From Gallionella sp. (GTDB lineage Bacteria > Pseudomonadota > Gammaproteobacteria > Burkholderiales > Gallionellaceae): a stretch of 64,000 bases of DNA. Below the pieces are notes generated by a model. It had not been told where the DNA came from. It did no database searches and saw only the letters and a program-made list of their open reading frames with translations. Made by a program: the position numbers and the translations under genes. The DNA lies in NCBI GenBank assembly GCA_030645955.1, contig JAUSMR010000208.1, forward strand, positions 30,993 through 94,992, read 5' to 3'. Each line of letters starts with the position of its first letter. The first letter of the stretch is position 1. Shown in pieces: positions 8,165 to 16,535 of this stretch.

Positions 8165-9972
8165 GCGCCAGCCGGATGCCTCGTCAACAAAGGCTAGGTG
8201 CAGAGGATCGATGGCCGACGCTGCCTTGCTTTGCCTCACTTGGTGCGCCGGCAGGTGCGAAACTTCCCAAAGGAATGGACACCTCAAAGGCACTGCCCAC
8301 GCCCGGCTCGCTCTTGACGCTGACCGTGCCGCCATGGAGCTTGACCAGTTCGCTGACCAGGGCAAGCCCGATGCCGCTGCCCTTGCAAGTTCTTCCATCC
8401 ACCCGGTGGAAACGCTGGAACAAGTTGGGCAACTCCGCGGCGGGGATGCCGGTGCCGGTGTCGAGCACGGTCAGGTGGGCAAATTTCCCGCGCTTTTGCA
8501 GCCGAAGTTCGATTTCACCCTCGAAGGTGAACTTGAACGCATTGGACAGCAGGTTCAGAACCACCTTTTCCCACATGTCGTGGTCCACGAACACCGGCTC
8601 GCCCAGATTCTGGACCTGAACCTTGAAGACCAGGCCGGCCTTTTCGATGGCACCTGCAAAGGCGCTGGCCAGTCCTTTGGTCAGGAGCGCCAGGTCCGTG
8701 GGACGGTAGGCGGCCACGACCCGGCCGGCCTGGATGCGCGAAAAGTCCAGCAGTGTGTTGACCAGTTTCAAGAGCCGCAGCGCATTGCGGTTAACCAGCT
8801 CGTGCCGCGCCCTCTGGCCAGGCCCCAGAGGCTCTTGCATGTCATCGAGCGCTCCTGGATCGGCCCGCATCAGGGTCAGCGGGTGCGGAACTCGTGGCTC
8901 ACGTTGCTGAAGTAAGCGGTCTTGGCCTTGTCGAGCGCTGCCAGTTCATCGGCCCGTTGCCGTTCGGCCTGGTAGGCCAGGGCCGTTCCCACGGCAACGC
9001 CGATCGCCTCGCCCAGCATCTCCACGAAGCTCTGATACACCGCATCGAACGCCAGCCGCGTGCTCAGACCGATCACCGCGAACCCGAATTTGACGCCCGG
9101 TACCTGCGACTCGATGGGCACGACGAACGCACTGGACGTCATCTGGCCGTAGTCGGCGCACGGTATTGCGCCCGCCCGCGCCAGCACGTCCAGAACCAGT
9201 GTGCCCTTGCCCGCGGCCAGAACGTCACGGAACGGCCACGGGTTTGCATCGCCAGTGGCAACGCCGGGGAAATCGCCAGCGCCTGAATCGACGGCGGCGC
9301 AAGTGCGGGCATCCAGGACGGAGTCGCCCAGAAGCTGCAAGCTGTCGGTGGCGGACGCGTAGCTGTAGATCTTCACGAATGGGACATCCGCAGCATAGTC
9401 GGCCAGGGTTTTGGCAATGGTTGCGCAGGCCGTCTCAACCGACTCGGCGCTGCCTGCCCGGTTGGCGATGTCGCGGAAGGCGCGTGTGCGCCGCTCACTG
9501 AGCATCGCTGCCGTCGTTTCGGTGACGGGATGAAAAAGACCAACGACTTCGCCCCATTCGTTTCGGATCGGGCTGAGCGAAAACGTGAAAAAGGTTCCTC
9601 GAGATAACCGTTGCGCTCGAGAAACATCCTCTGGTTCTCCAGAAAGGATGTCTGACCCTGGCATGCGGTGTCGAAAGGCTTGCCAATGGCCGGCCATGCC
9701 GACGCCCAGGTGACGCGATAGGACTCTCCGAGGGACTGCGGATGCGCTGCCCCGCACAGCACCCGATAACCACTGATGTAGATCTGGATGGCCTCGGGCC
9801 CCCAGATGATGTTGATGGGAAAGTTCGAACCGAGGCACAAGCTCACGGTTGTGCGCAGGCTGGCGGGCCACGAATCCATCGGGCCCAGTGGCGTGGCCGA
9901 CCAGTCGGTGGCGCTGATCAGCTCGGACATCTCGCCGCCGCCTGACAGCCACTCTAAATTTGTTTGTTTCAC
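8165..9972 (-). pseudogene. hybrid sensor histidine kinase, several frameshifts and 3' truncation
   Basis: Three consecutive frames together make one kinase. From the ATG at 9972 a PAS-like sensory part runs (TPLGPMDSWPASLRTTVSL, then ERNGYLEE). Near 9600 it shifts to a GAF-like part ending SNVSHEFRT, the H-box. At about 8882 one C is missing from CACCCGCTG, and the frame moves on to the ATPase part (VVLNLLSNAFKFT N-box, DTGTGIP, GSGIGLALVSELV). At about 8265 it shifts again to SHLPAHQVRQ and FVDEASGWR, where related kinases continue, but here the gene stops and chrB sequence begins. At least three frameshifts plus truncation make it nonfunctional. Confidence 0.8.
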
Positions 9973-10054
9973 CTCGGGAGGTTACCGGCAGTCGCGCATG
10001 ACGATCTGGGCCCAGGCGGAGCGAGGGAACTGTCTTGGTCTATGCTTTGCGTTC

Positions 10055-10666
10055 ATGCCGCCACCCAGTCGCCCTCAGCAGAACTCAAGCACCGCATCCA
10101 TTGAGGTGCATGTGGAACTGATCGATCAGCTGTTCAATTCCATAGACCCTTCGCCCTTTCATACGCGCGACATGGATCCGGATGCTGATGCGTACATCGT
10201 GGACAGCGCCAAAGCCCTGCCCAAGGACGTTCCGCTGGCGCTGGTCATCCACCTGGACCGGCCCCCGACCGACGAGGCCAAACTGGGCCAGGTGGCACGG
10301 GCCATTCAGACGCATTTCGCAGCCCAGACGGCCACGACGCGCTTGCAGCTCAAGGAGCTGTTCGGGCGCGGCCGCATCAGCTTGCTGATCGGCTTGTCCG
10401 TTTTATCGCTGTCCATTGGCCTGGGCGAGGCTAGCGGCACCTGGTTGTCGGGGGCAAGCATGGCCCAGGTACTGCATCAAAGCGTGTTGATCGGTGGCTG
10501 GGTCGCCATGTGGAGGCCGATGGAGATTTTTCTGTATGACTGGTGGCCGATCACCGCACGCATCCGCCTGCTCGAGCGTTTAGCAACGATGCAGGTGCAA
10601 ATCGTTGCGCTGCAGCCTGCAGTAGCGGATTCTTCATCGAATGCCCTCCTCTCGCCAAAGCCTTAA
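10055..10666 (+). CDS. conserved two-helix membrane protein of unknown function
   Basis: A 203-residue protein with a soluble N-terminal domain (about residues 1-110, with IDPSPFHTRDMDPDAD and LALVIHLDRPPTDEAKL) followed by two membrane segments (ISLLIGLSVLSLSIGLGEA and VLHQSVLIGGWVAMWRP) and WRPMEIFLYDWWP. The frame is open upstream to 9788, but that part overlaps the antisense kinase start, so I use the ATG at 10055. It is divergent from the decayed kinase. Homologues of this shape are, as I recall, annotated only as hypothetical. Confidence 0.75.
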   Translation: MPPPSRPQQNSSTASIEVHVELIDQLFNSIDPSPFHTRDMDPDADAYIVDSAKALPKDVPLALVIHLDRPPTDEAKLGQVARAIQTHFAAQTATTRLQLKELFGRGRISLLIGLSVLSLSIGLGEASGTWLSGASMAQVLHQSVLIGGWVAMWRPMEIFLYDWWPITARIRLLERLATMQVQIVALQPAVADSSSNALLSPKP

Positions 10667-10791
10667 TCCGCCGGAGTTGTCTGGCCTCAAAAAATGCTGA
10701 TCTTACCCCTGCGTCGACAGATAGTGCGTCCTGACTTGCCAAGAAATTAAGGTGTATAGGCACAGATAAATTGGATGGAGCCCTTTGTTGT

Positions 10792-11532
10792 TCACGGCTG
10801 AAAGAGCGATTTATTGTTCTCCGGGAGCCAAACCAATTTCTTGTCATTGGGTTTGTTGGTCAGTTTCCAATTCGCCAACTGTTCAGGTGTCAGGAGCTTG
10901 ATCGTGTGCGCCGGCACCAGAGCCGCCTCACCCAGCAGCTTGGCCATAGGCGCCGCGTACGTGCCGAAGCGTATGGCTTGACGCATGCTGGACACCCACT
11001 GATTGGCCTGGACGCTAGCTCGGCGCTGCCATGCGTTGCTGCCCGTCGGGGCGCCAGGCTCACCTGTCAAAGCGTTGGGCCGCTTTCGAAGCAAACCGGA
11101 AACTGCGCGGCCATGGATGCCAAACGCCGTGTGCTGGTCCACATGGCGCTGCTTGCCGCCTGCAAAAATGACCGTGCAGGCGCCCGCGCATACGGCGCGC
11201 TGGCTGTTGGCTCGCGGCACGCAGGTGTTGTAGCTGTGTTTCGAGAGCCAACTGGCCAGCGCCATGGCCCCGCCCGAACTGCCGTTCTGAGACTGTAGGC
11301 ACAGCGTGACCACCTGCGGTCTGGATTGCAGCGCATCGATCACGAGCGATTCTTCATCAGGCACGCGCCCCACCAGCATTGCAGCCGGGGTGCATCTGCT
11401 GTCATCACAGGCATGTCCCCACGTGATCTCGACTTTTTCGGGATCTGCCATCAACCCGCTCACTCCAACATAAATCATCGTTAAGGCCACGACGGCCAGT
11501 CCGGCTTTTACTCTTGTAAAGGGAATCTTCAT
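10792..11532 (-). CDS. periplasmic ClpP/crotonase-fold-like protein
   Basis: A 246-residue exported protein with an N-terminal hydrophobic segment (VKAGLAVVALTMIYVGVSGL) serving as a signal or anchor. The following domain resembles predicted periplasmic proteins of the ClpP/crotonase fold: VTLCLQSQNGSSGGAMALASWL, ANSQRAVCAGACTVIFAGG and TAFGIHG. The Ser-Ser-Gly-Gly and CAGACTVIFAGGK patterns sit where serine-protease-like members carry the oxyanion region and nucleophile. Several Cys pairs could form disulfides. Function is unknown. It is a single gene, convergent with the preceding plus-strand gene. Confidence 0.65.
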   Translation of the reverse strand: MKIPFTRVKAGLAVVALTMIYVGVSGLMADPEKVEITWGHACDDSRCTPAAMLVGRVPDEESLVIDALQSRPQVVTLCLQSQNGSSGGAMALASWLSKHSYNTCVPRANSQRAVCAGACTVIFAGGKQRHVDQHTAFGIHGRAVSGLLRKRPNALTGEPGAPTGSNAWQRRASVQANQWVSSMRQAIRFGTYAAPMAKLLGEAALVPAHTIKLLTPEQLANWKLTNKPNDKKLVWLPENNKSLFQP

Positions 11533-11952
11533 GCTACGGAATTATGTTCGAGGAAAACTGTGTCGCACATCCTTTTGGGCGTGTCGATAAAGTGGGACGC
11601 TTGTTTGAACAACCGTTGCTTTGGGCACGTATTTGCCGACGGTTAAACAGCAATGCGCCCAGACAACGTAGTGTAATGAGCCGAGCAGCTGATATGGAAA
11701 ATGGCCAAGGTGCAGGCCATTGATAGAAACCGTCTTGAGAGCGCGAAGTGAAGCCAGTCGCTTGACATCAATGCCTGGCCAAGCAGCTCAAAATTTACGA
11801 CTTATGAGCCAGAAAAGCCGTAGCAATGGCTTCCATGTCCTTTCAGCATTTTTCCGAGGTGCGCAGACGGATTTCAAAAGAAATGGCTTTTTTAAAAATC
11901 CATGCAAAAAAGTCTGCCAACAGCTCTTTACCATCGGTGGTAAGGAGATCGC
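11533..11952. other. intergenic, no gene seen
   Basis: No convincing frame on either strand. The last bases hold the ynfA ribosome binding site (AAGGAGA at about 11941-11948). The promoter for ynfA presumably lies here but none stands out. Confidence 0.5.
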
Positions 11953-12270
11953 ATGCGGACATTTCTACTTTATGTACTGACAGCGCTGGCCGAGATTGTC
12001 GGGTGTTACCTTCCTTATTTGTGGCTTTCCAAGCGCGGTCCAGTCTGGCTTTTGCTGCCAGCCGCTGTCAGCCTGGCGTTGTTTTCCTGGTTGCTGACCC
12101 TGCATGAGGCTGCTGCAGGTCGTGTCTATGCCGCTTACGGCGGTGTCTATATCGCAGTTGCTTTGGGATGGTTATGGGCTGTGGACGGGGTCCGCCCAAC
12201 ACCCTGGGATGCGGCCGGTGTCGCTGTGAGCCTTGTAGGAATGGGACTGATCACCTTTCAGCCAAGGTAG
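11953..12270 (+). CDS. ynfA: YnfA family (UPF0060) membrane protein
   Basis: A 105-residue protein with four membrane helices matching the UPF0060/YnfA family throughout ([56 protein letters not shown]). The family belongs to the small multidrug resistance fold and is conserved in many bacteria. A good ribosome binding site GGAGA lies seven bases before the ATG. It is often found in metal and integrative islands. Export of a small cationic compound is plausible but not shown. Confidence 0.92.
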   Translation: MRTFLLYVLTALAEIVGCYLPYLWLSKRGPVWLLLPAAVSLALFSWLLTLHEAAAGRVYAAYGGVYIAVALGWLWAVDGVRPTPWDAAGVAVSLVGMGLITFQPR

Positions 12271-12427
12271 ACTTAACTGCAACAGCGCCCTGGGACAGGC
12301 CCGCAGTTATTCGCGCTGATGTCTTTAAGAATAGTGCATTCGGGTTAGGGCGTGACGGGATTTCGGAAGAAACCGTTGAGTTAAACTGCCTCTGTCTCAA
12401 TCCACAGATGCCCCTGCCCGCCCGGTT

Positions 12428-12808
12428 ATGCTGCGTTTATTTATCTTGTCGCTTTTCGCCATGGTAGCCTTTCACCTGGCCACACCGGGCATGCAGGAGC
12501 TTGTCGGGCACAAGGCTTTCAGCTCCCTCACAAAAACGAGCGCTGCTGGCATGAAGACTGCCCAAGAGGAAACTGCCGCCCCACGCCCATGCGACGCGCG
12601 TGCCTCCGGCTCTTCGGCGTCGGCCGGCTGCAGTGCGGCTCAAATCTGCACAACGTGCAACATTTGCCAGGTCTGCCATCAGGCTGCCATGGTGCAAACG
12701 CCATCTCCGGCGATGCTGACCGCCTTCACCTGGATCGCGTTTCCCCCAACATCCGCTGGCAACGCCAGTGCTGATCACGCACCTAGCTTCAAACCTCCAA
12801 TTTTGTAG
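12428..12808 (+). CDS. small cysteine-rich exported protein
   Basis: A 126-residue product with an N-terminal signal-like helix (LRLFILSLFAMVAFHLA) and a dense cysteine cluster, CSAAQICTTCNICQVCHQ, that could bind metal or be oxidised by the disulfide-forming proteins encoded just downstream. The rest is low-complexity Ala/Ser/Thr. No family recognised. It lies upstream of lspA on the same strand. The context suggests a periplasmic metal-handling protein; this is inference. Confidence 0.55.
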   Translation: MLRLFILSLFAMVAFHLATPGMQELVGHKAFSSLTKTSAAGMKTAQEETAAPRPCDARASGSSASAGCSAAQICTTCNICQVCHQAAMVQTPSPAMLTAFTWIAFPPTSAGNASADHAPSFKPPIL

Positions 12809-12897
12809 TTCCATGCTGGGCGCGCCTTCAAGGCACGCTTCGTGTTCGAGCCGACCTGCTGCCAGGCCGGAACTGCATGATTTTTTGAGTTTGGACC

Positions 12898-13425
12898 ATG
12901 GTATCTACCACTTCACTTGCCGCGCGCACTGCGCCTGGCGTTTTAGCTGATCGCTTCTCATCGGCTGCAGGCTACTGGATCGCCGGCCTCATTTTTCTGG
13001 CCGATCAGGCAAGCAAATATGTGGTGCATGAATTCACCCCATACGGTTGGAATCAAGCCGTGGCCGGTTTCTTCAACCTGGTGCATGTCTGGAACTACGG
13101 CGCGGCCTTCAGTTTCCTTGCCGACGCCGGCGGCTGGCAACGGTACTTCTTTGGCGGAATGGCTCTGCTGGTCTCCGCATGGCTGATCTACATGCTGCGC
13201 AAACCGCTTGCAACGCTCGAGCGCCTTGGCTACGCCATGGTGTTGGGCGGCGCGCTTGGCAACGGTCTGGACCGTGGTATGCGCGGCTACGTCGTTGACT
13301 TTCTCGACTTTCATGCGCTGGGCTGGCACTGGCCGGCCTTTAATATCGCTGACATCGGCATTGTCTGCGGTGCAGCGCTTCTGGTGTACGCCTCATTCGT
13401 ACAGCCACGGCCGGCCACGCCATGA
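12898..13425 (+). CDS. lspA: lipoprotein signal peptidase (signal peptidase II)
   Basis: A 175-residue inner-membrane aspartyl protease that cleaves prolipoprotein signal peptides. Family landmarks: FLADQASKYVV, FFNLVHVWNYGAAFSFLAD, GGALGNGLDRGMRGYVVDFLDFH (first catalytic Asp) and FNIADIGIVCGA (second catalytic Asp). It is of normal length and begins at the ATG at 12898. Extra lspA copies are typical of lead/cadmium/mercury islands (pbr operons). It leads a tightly packed run of envelope genes (13436-16003), consistent with maturing exported metal proteins. Confidence 0.93.
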   Translation: MVSTTSLAARTAPGVLADRFSSAAGYWIAGLIFLADQASKYVVHEFTPYGWNQAVAGFFNLVHVWNYGAAFSFLADAGGWQRYFFGGMALLVSAWLIYMLRKPLATLERLGYAMVLGGALGNGLDRGMRGYVVDFLDFHALGWHWPAFNIADIGIVCGAALLVYASFVQPRPATP

Positions 13426-13435
13426 GAATTGGCGC

Positions 13436-13555
13436 ATGAAAACGCCTCTGATCCTGGATGCCGTACTGCTTGCAGGCGGGCGCATTGCCCTGCCCTACAT
13501 GCTCAGTGCGATGTTGACCGGTACAGCTTTAACAAGGCAAATCTTCAAAATATGA
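13436..13555 (+). CDS. 39-residue ORF coupled to the copper-chaperone gene
   Basis: ATG at 13436 with GAGA eight bases upstream; the product is a 39-residue, mostly hydrophobic peptide (MKTPLILDAVLLAGGRIALP). Its TGA stop overlaps the ATG of the next gene in an ATGA junction, and that gene lacks a good ribosome binding site of its own. It may be a leader peptide for translational coupling or a small membrane protein. No family recognised. Confidence 0.45.
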   Translation: MKTPLILDAVLLAGGRIALPYMLSAMLTGTALTRQIFKI

Positions 13556-14013
13556 ACATCACTTTCTTCAAACGCCAAGCGCCGGCTTGGGTCGCTTTTT
13601 CCTTGTGCCTGGGACTCGGGTCCAGCGCTTATGCACAAGTCACTGTTGATCGGGCCTGGGTTCGCGCCACCGTACCAAATCAAGGTGCGACAGGCGCTTT
13701 CATGCTAATCACAGCAGACAAGGACGTTCAACTGACAGGTGTGCGCTCCTCAGTGGCAGGCCTTACTGAAGTCCACGAAATGACCATGGACAACGGGATC
13801 ATGAAAATGCGCGCGGTCGGTAACTTGCAGTTAAAGGCAGGACAGCCTGTCGAGCTGAAGTCCGGTAGCTACCACCTGATGATGCTCGAGCTCAAGCAGC
13901 AGATCAAGCCCGGTGAAACCGTGCCCTTGACGCTGGAGTTCAAGGCGGCAGACGCAAACATTTCAAAGGTAGAGGTCAAAGCCATCGCCAGCTTTTCCCC
14001 ACCGGTGCCATGA
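13552..14013 (+). CDS. PCu(A)C periplasmic copper chaperone family protein
   Basis: A 153-residue exported protein of the PCu(A)C (DUF461) family. It has a signal peptide ending SSAYAQ, then the copper site pattern HEMTMDNGIMKMR with a later SYHLMML, fitting the H-M-x10-M-x21-H-x-M motif that binds Cu(I) with His and Met. Start at ATG 13552 rather than upstream, because this gives a proper signal peptide and an ATGA overlap with the preceding small ORF. It also overlaps the dsbB-like gene by ATGA. Probable role: periplasmic copper delivery or sequestration. Confidence 0.9.
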   Translation: MNITFFKRQAPAWVAFSLCLGLGSSAYAQVTVDRAWVRATVPNQGATGAFMLITADKDVQLTGVRSSVAGLTEVHEMTMDNGIMKMRAVGNLQLKAGQPVELKSGSYHLMMLELKQQIKPGETVPLTLEFKAADANISKVEVKAIASFSPPVP

Positions 14014-14483
14014 CGGTCCCATCTGCGCAATCGCACCATGACGGCCAGCCGGTTCAACCGAGCCAGGCCTTTTGGATGCCCCTGTTCCTGGCCTGGCTGA
14101 TCGCCCTGCTGGGCACGGCAGGCGCGCTTTTTCTCGGTGAGGTGATGGGGATGACGCCTTGCGTGCTGTGCTGGTACCAGCGCATCGCCATGTTTCCCCT
14201 GGTGGCGGTCCTGGCAGTAGGCCTGCTCAAGCACGACGCCCGGAGCATCGAATATGCCTTGCCACTGGTGTGGGCGGGATGGGGCATCGCGCTGTACCAC
14301 TGCCTGATTTTTTGGGGTCTGGTGTCCGAAGGGCTGACGCCCTGCGGCAAAAGCGCGTCCTGTGCAGATTCGGACGTTCAGGTGGCGGGCTTCGTGCCCA
14401 TCCCTTTGTTATCCCTGGGCGCATTCACGTCGATCCTGGCGTTACTGTGGTTTGCAAATCGAAAAATGAAAAGTAAAAAATGA
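14010..14483 (+). CDS. DsbB/BdbC-like disulfide bond formation protein
   Basis: A 157-residue inner-membrane protein with four helices that reoxidises a periplasmic DsbA-type partner using quinone. The first periplasmic Cys pair is CVLC (in GMTPCVLCWYQRIAMFP) and the second is in PCGKSASCADSD. The hallmark WYQR follows the first pair. It overlaps the chaperone gene and the dsbA-like gene by ATGA on each side, so all three are translationally coupled. The pair with the downstream gene makes a dedicated disulfide system for this cluster. Confidence 0.9.
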   Translation: MTVPSAQSHHDGQPVQPSQAFWMPLFLAWLIALLGTAGALFLGEVMGMTPCVLCWYQRIAMFPLVAVLAVGLLKHDARSIEYALPLVWAGWGIALYHCLIFWGLVSEGLTPCGKSASCADSDVQVAGFVPIPLLSLGAFTSILALLWFANRKMKSKK

Positions 14484-15142
14484 ATAAAAAATGGATTGTC
14501 ATTTCGACAGCAGCGGCCGTCGCGGTGGCCTTTATCGCCGGCATTATGGTTTTTCGTGACCGTTCCACCGCCCTGGTCACCCAGGCCGTGCAGAACAACA
14601 ACGAGGCTTTGGTTCGGGCGCACTCGCCCGTCTATGGCAACCCTGACGCCAAAGTCACGATCGTGGAGTTCTTTGATCCGGCCTGCGAGACCTGCCGAAT
14701 TTTCTACCCGATCGTCAAAAGAATGGTCAATTCGAGCTTTGGCCAGGTCAGGCTGGTGGTTCGGTACGCGCCCCTGCACAAGGGCTCAGACACCGCCATC
14801 AAGATTCTGGAAGCAGCCCGCAAGCAGGACAAGTATTGGGAAGTGGTTGAAAAAACGTTCGCCCACCAGCCGCAGTGGGCTGCGCACGGCAATCCACAAC
14901 CCGAACTGATCTGGGATGTGATCAAGGACACCGGACTGGATGTGGCAAAAGCCAGGGCAGATGCCGCCAGCCCTGAAATCGATCAGCTGCTGCGCCAGGA
15001 TCTCGCTGACATGATGGCCTTGAAAGTGGACAAGACTCCAGGGTTCTTTGTCAACGGCAGGCCCCTGGAAGACTTTGGCAACGAACAACTCAAAGCACTG
15101 GTGCAGGAAGAAGTCCGCCTGGCTTATCCAAGTAAGAACTGA
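14480..15142 (+). CDS. DsbA-family thioredoxin-fold oxidoreductase
   Basis: A 220-residue protein with an N-terminal membrane anchor or signal (VISTAAAVAVAFIAGIMVF) and a thioredoxin-like DsbA/BdbD domain. The active site is CETC (VEFFDPACETCRIFYP) and the cis-proline segment is KTPGFFVNGRPL. It follows the dsbB-like gene with an ATGA overlap. It is expected to put disulfides into exported Cys-rich proteins, perhaps including those encoded at 12428 and 15147. Confidence 0.9.
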   Translation: MNKKWIVISTAAAVAVAFIAGIMVFRDRSTALVTQAVQNNNEALVRAHSPVYGNPDAKVTIVEFFDPACETCRIFYPIVKRMVNSSFGQVRLVVRYAPLHKGSDTAIKILEAARKQDKYWEVVEKTFAHQPQWAAHGNPQPELIWDVIKDTGLDVAKARADAASPEIDQLLRQDLADMMALKVDKTPGFFVNGRPLEDFGNEQLKALVQEEVRLAYPSKN

Positions 15143-15146
15143 TCGT

Positions 15147-15281
15147 ATGACGTGCGGTTCACCATGTTTGCCAATGGACATGACGCGCTCGCCGCTCAGG
15201 TGCGTCGACTGCGGGAGCAACCTGCCCTGCAGGGCCGCTTCCCAAGCACTAAAACCAACAAAAAATAGGCCTGTAATGTGA
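15147..15281 (+). CDS. 44-residue cysteine-rich ORF
   Basis: ATG at 15147, four bases after the dsbA-like stop. The product has five Cys (MTCGSPCLPM, RCVDCGSNLPC) in a CxxxC/CxxC pattern suited to a small zinc-binding fold. Its TGA at 15279-15281 overlaps the start region of the L,D-transpeptidase gene. The packing between coupled genes supports translation; no family recognised and no strong ribosome binding site. Confidence 0.4.
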   Translation: MTCGSPCLPMDMTRSPLRCVDCGSNLPCRAASQALKPTKNRPVM

Positions 15282-16003
15282 TGGAACCCCTCTTTTTCCC
15301 CGTTGCGCGCAACCTGGCAGGCATGCGGCTTTTCTTACTTGGCTTGGTAACAGGCCTGTGCTTGCCCACTGTGGCCATGGCGGCGCGCCCTGTGGCGCCG
15401 GTGACTCAAAGCGGCCAGGCGCATGCCCTTGCCAGGTCACAGGACGCCAACCAGCTCATCAACTGGATCAACGCCACGCACAACAACGACGGCAGGACAT
15501 TTGTCATCATCGACAAAAAAGCGGCCCTGCTGCATGTGTTCGATGCCAGCGGCCAGGCCCTTGGCTCCACGCCCGTCCTGCTCGGGCTGGGGGTGGGGGA
15601 CGACTCGGTGCCCGGCATTGGCGAGCGAAAGATGTCCACCATCTTGCCGCATGAGCGCACGACGCCGGCGGGCCGCTTCGTGTCCGAGCCCGGCGTCGGC
15701 CTTCAGGGTGAGGACATTGTCTGGGTCGACTACGACACCGCTGTCTCGATACACCGGGTGCGCACCGCCAACAAGGCCGACCGGCGGCTGGAGCGGCTGG
15801 CAACGCCCACCATCGCCGACAACCGAATTTCATACGGCTGCGTGAATGTGCCGGTGGCGTTTTACGAGTCCCTCATCAAGCCCGGTTTGGGCGCGGCCCC
15901 GGCCATCGTTTATGTGATGCCGGAAACCCGTTCGGCCAAGGTGCAATTCGGCATGCAGCAGGGCGCCTCCAGCGCCGGGCTGGCGTCAGCGTTAAAACCG
16001 TAG
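15278..16003 (+). CDS. L,D-transpeptidase (YkuD) family exported protein
   Basis: About 240 residues, with a hydrophobic export signal (RLFLLGLVTGLCLPTVAMAA) and a catalytic YkuD-type domain: TTPAGRF, VSIHRVRTANKADRR and RISYGCVNVP, in which the Cys of SYGCVNV is the nucleophile and the His of IHRV lies close by. L,D-transpeptidases cross-link peptidoglycan or attach proteins to it with the periplasmic Cys active site. Start is GTG 15278 or ATG 15281. It is the last gene of the plus-strand envelope cluster and convergent with the DUF3703 gene. Confidence 0.85.
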   Translation: MMEPLFFPVARNLAGMRLFLLGLVTGLCLPTVAMAARPVAPVTQSGQAHALARSQDANQLINWINATHNNDGRTFVIIDKKAALLHVFDASGQALGSTPVLLGLGVGDDSVPGIGERKMSTILPHERTTPAGRFVSEPGVGLQGEDIVWVDYDTAVSIHRVRTANKADRRLERLATPTIADNRISYGCVNVPVAFYESLIKPGLGAAPAIVYVMPETRSAKVQFGMQQGASSAGLASALKP

Positions 16004-16146
16004 GTTTACGGTTCCGGGATGAAGTGACGGGGATCGGGCTTTCGCATCGCTCACCGCTTTGCCGGGGACGCGGCCTTGCCGCACCTTTGTTTTGGCTGGC
16101 AGCCAATATGGGGTTCTCCACATCGAGTTTTTAGTTATTTCGCCAC

Positions 16147-16530
16147 CTACTGAAGCCTTCTGGCACTCTCTCTAGCCGCGCAGAGAAGGGCTTGAGTCCG
16201 GTCAGACACTGCCATTGGCCGGAACGCATTGACATTGGCGCGTCCAGTGTTCCCGGCTGGCAGCCTGCCAAAGGCATGACCCAGCGGGACCAGCGCCAGC
16301 CGCATGAGCTGGCCCGCAGCTTCCCGGTAGTCGCGCAGTGCCAGTGCGAACCGCAGCATTTCCCAATGCACTCGCCAGTGCAATGCATACTGCTGCTGCA
16401 CAGCGACATGCGCTGCAATCAGCCAATCCCACCGGTCTTCACGCTGCCCGGGCGCGGCCGCGTTGAAGCCCCGCATCAGGAAGTCGTAAATATCCTGCGG
16501 CGAGTTCGAGATCGCATCGGTCGGCTTCAT
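16147..16530 (-). CDS. DUF3703 protein
   Basis: A 127-residue protein matching DUF3703: HWRVHWEMLRFALALRDYREA, then QLMRLALVPLGHAFGRLP and GNTGRANVNAFRPM. This family regularly follows metal P-type ATPase genes, and here it starts six bases after the cadA stop codon. The open frame extends to 16707 inside cadA, but family similarity begins at the ATG at 16530. The rich His/Trp content fits metal binding, but the function is not known. Confidence 0.85.
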   Translation of the reverse strand: MKPTDAISNSPQDIYDFLMRGFNAAAPGQREDRWDWLIAAHVAVQQQYALHWRVHWEMLRFALALRDYREAAGQLMRLALVPLGHAFGRLPAGNTGRANVNAFRPMAVSDRTQALLCAARESARRLQ

Positions 16531-16535
16531 GCCTG

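Noticed and set aside
7871..8398. Separate 175-residue minus-strand gene
   Set aside because: It is the third shifted frame of the decayed kinase running into the chrB remnant.
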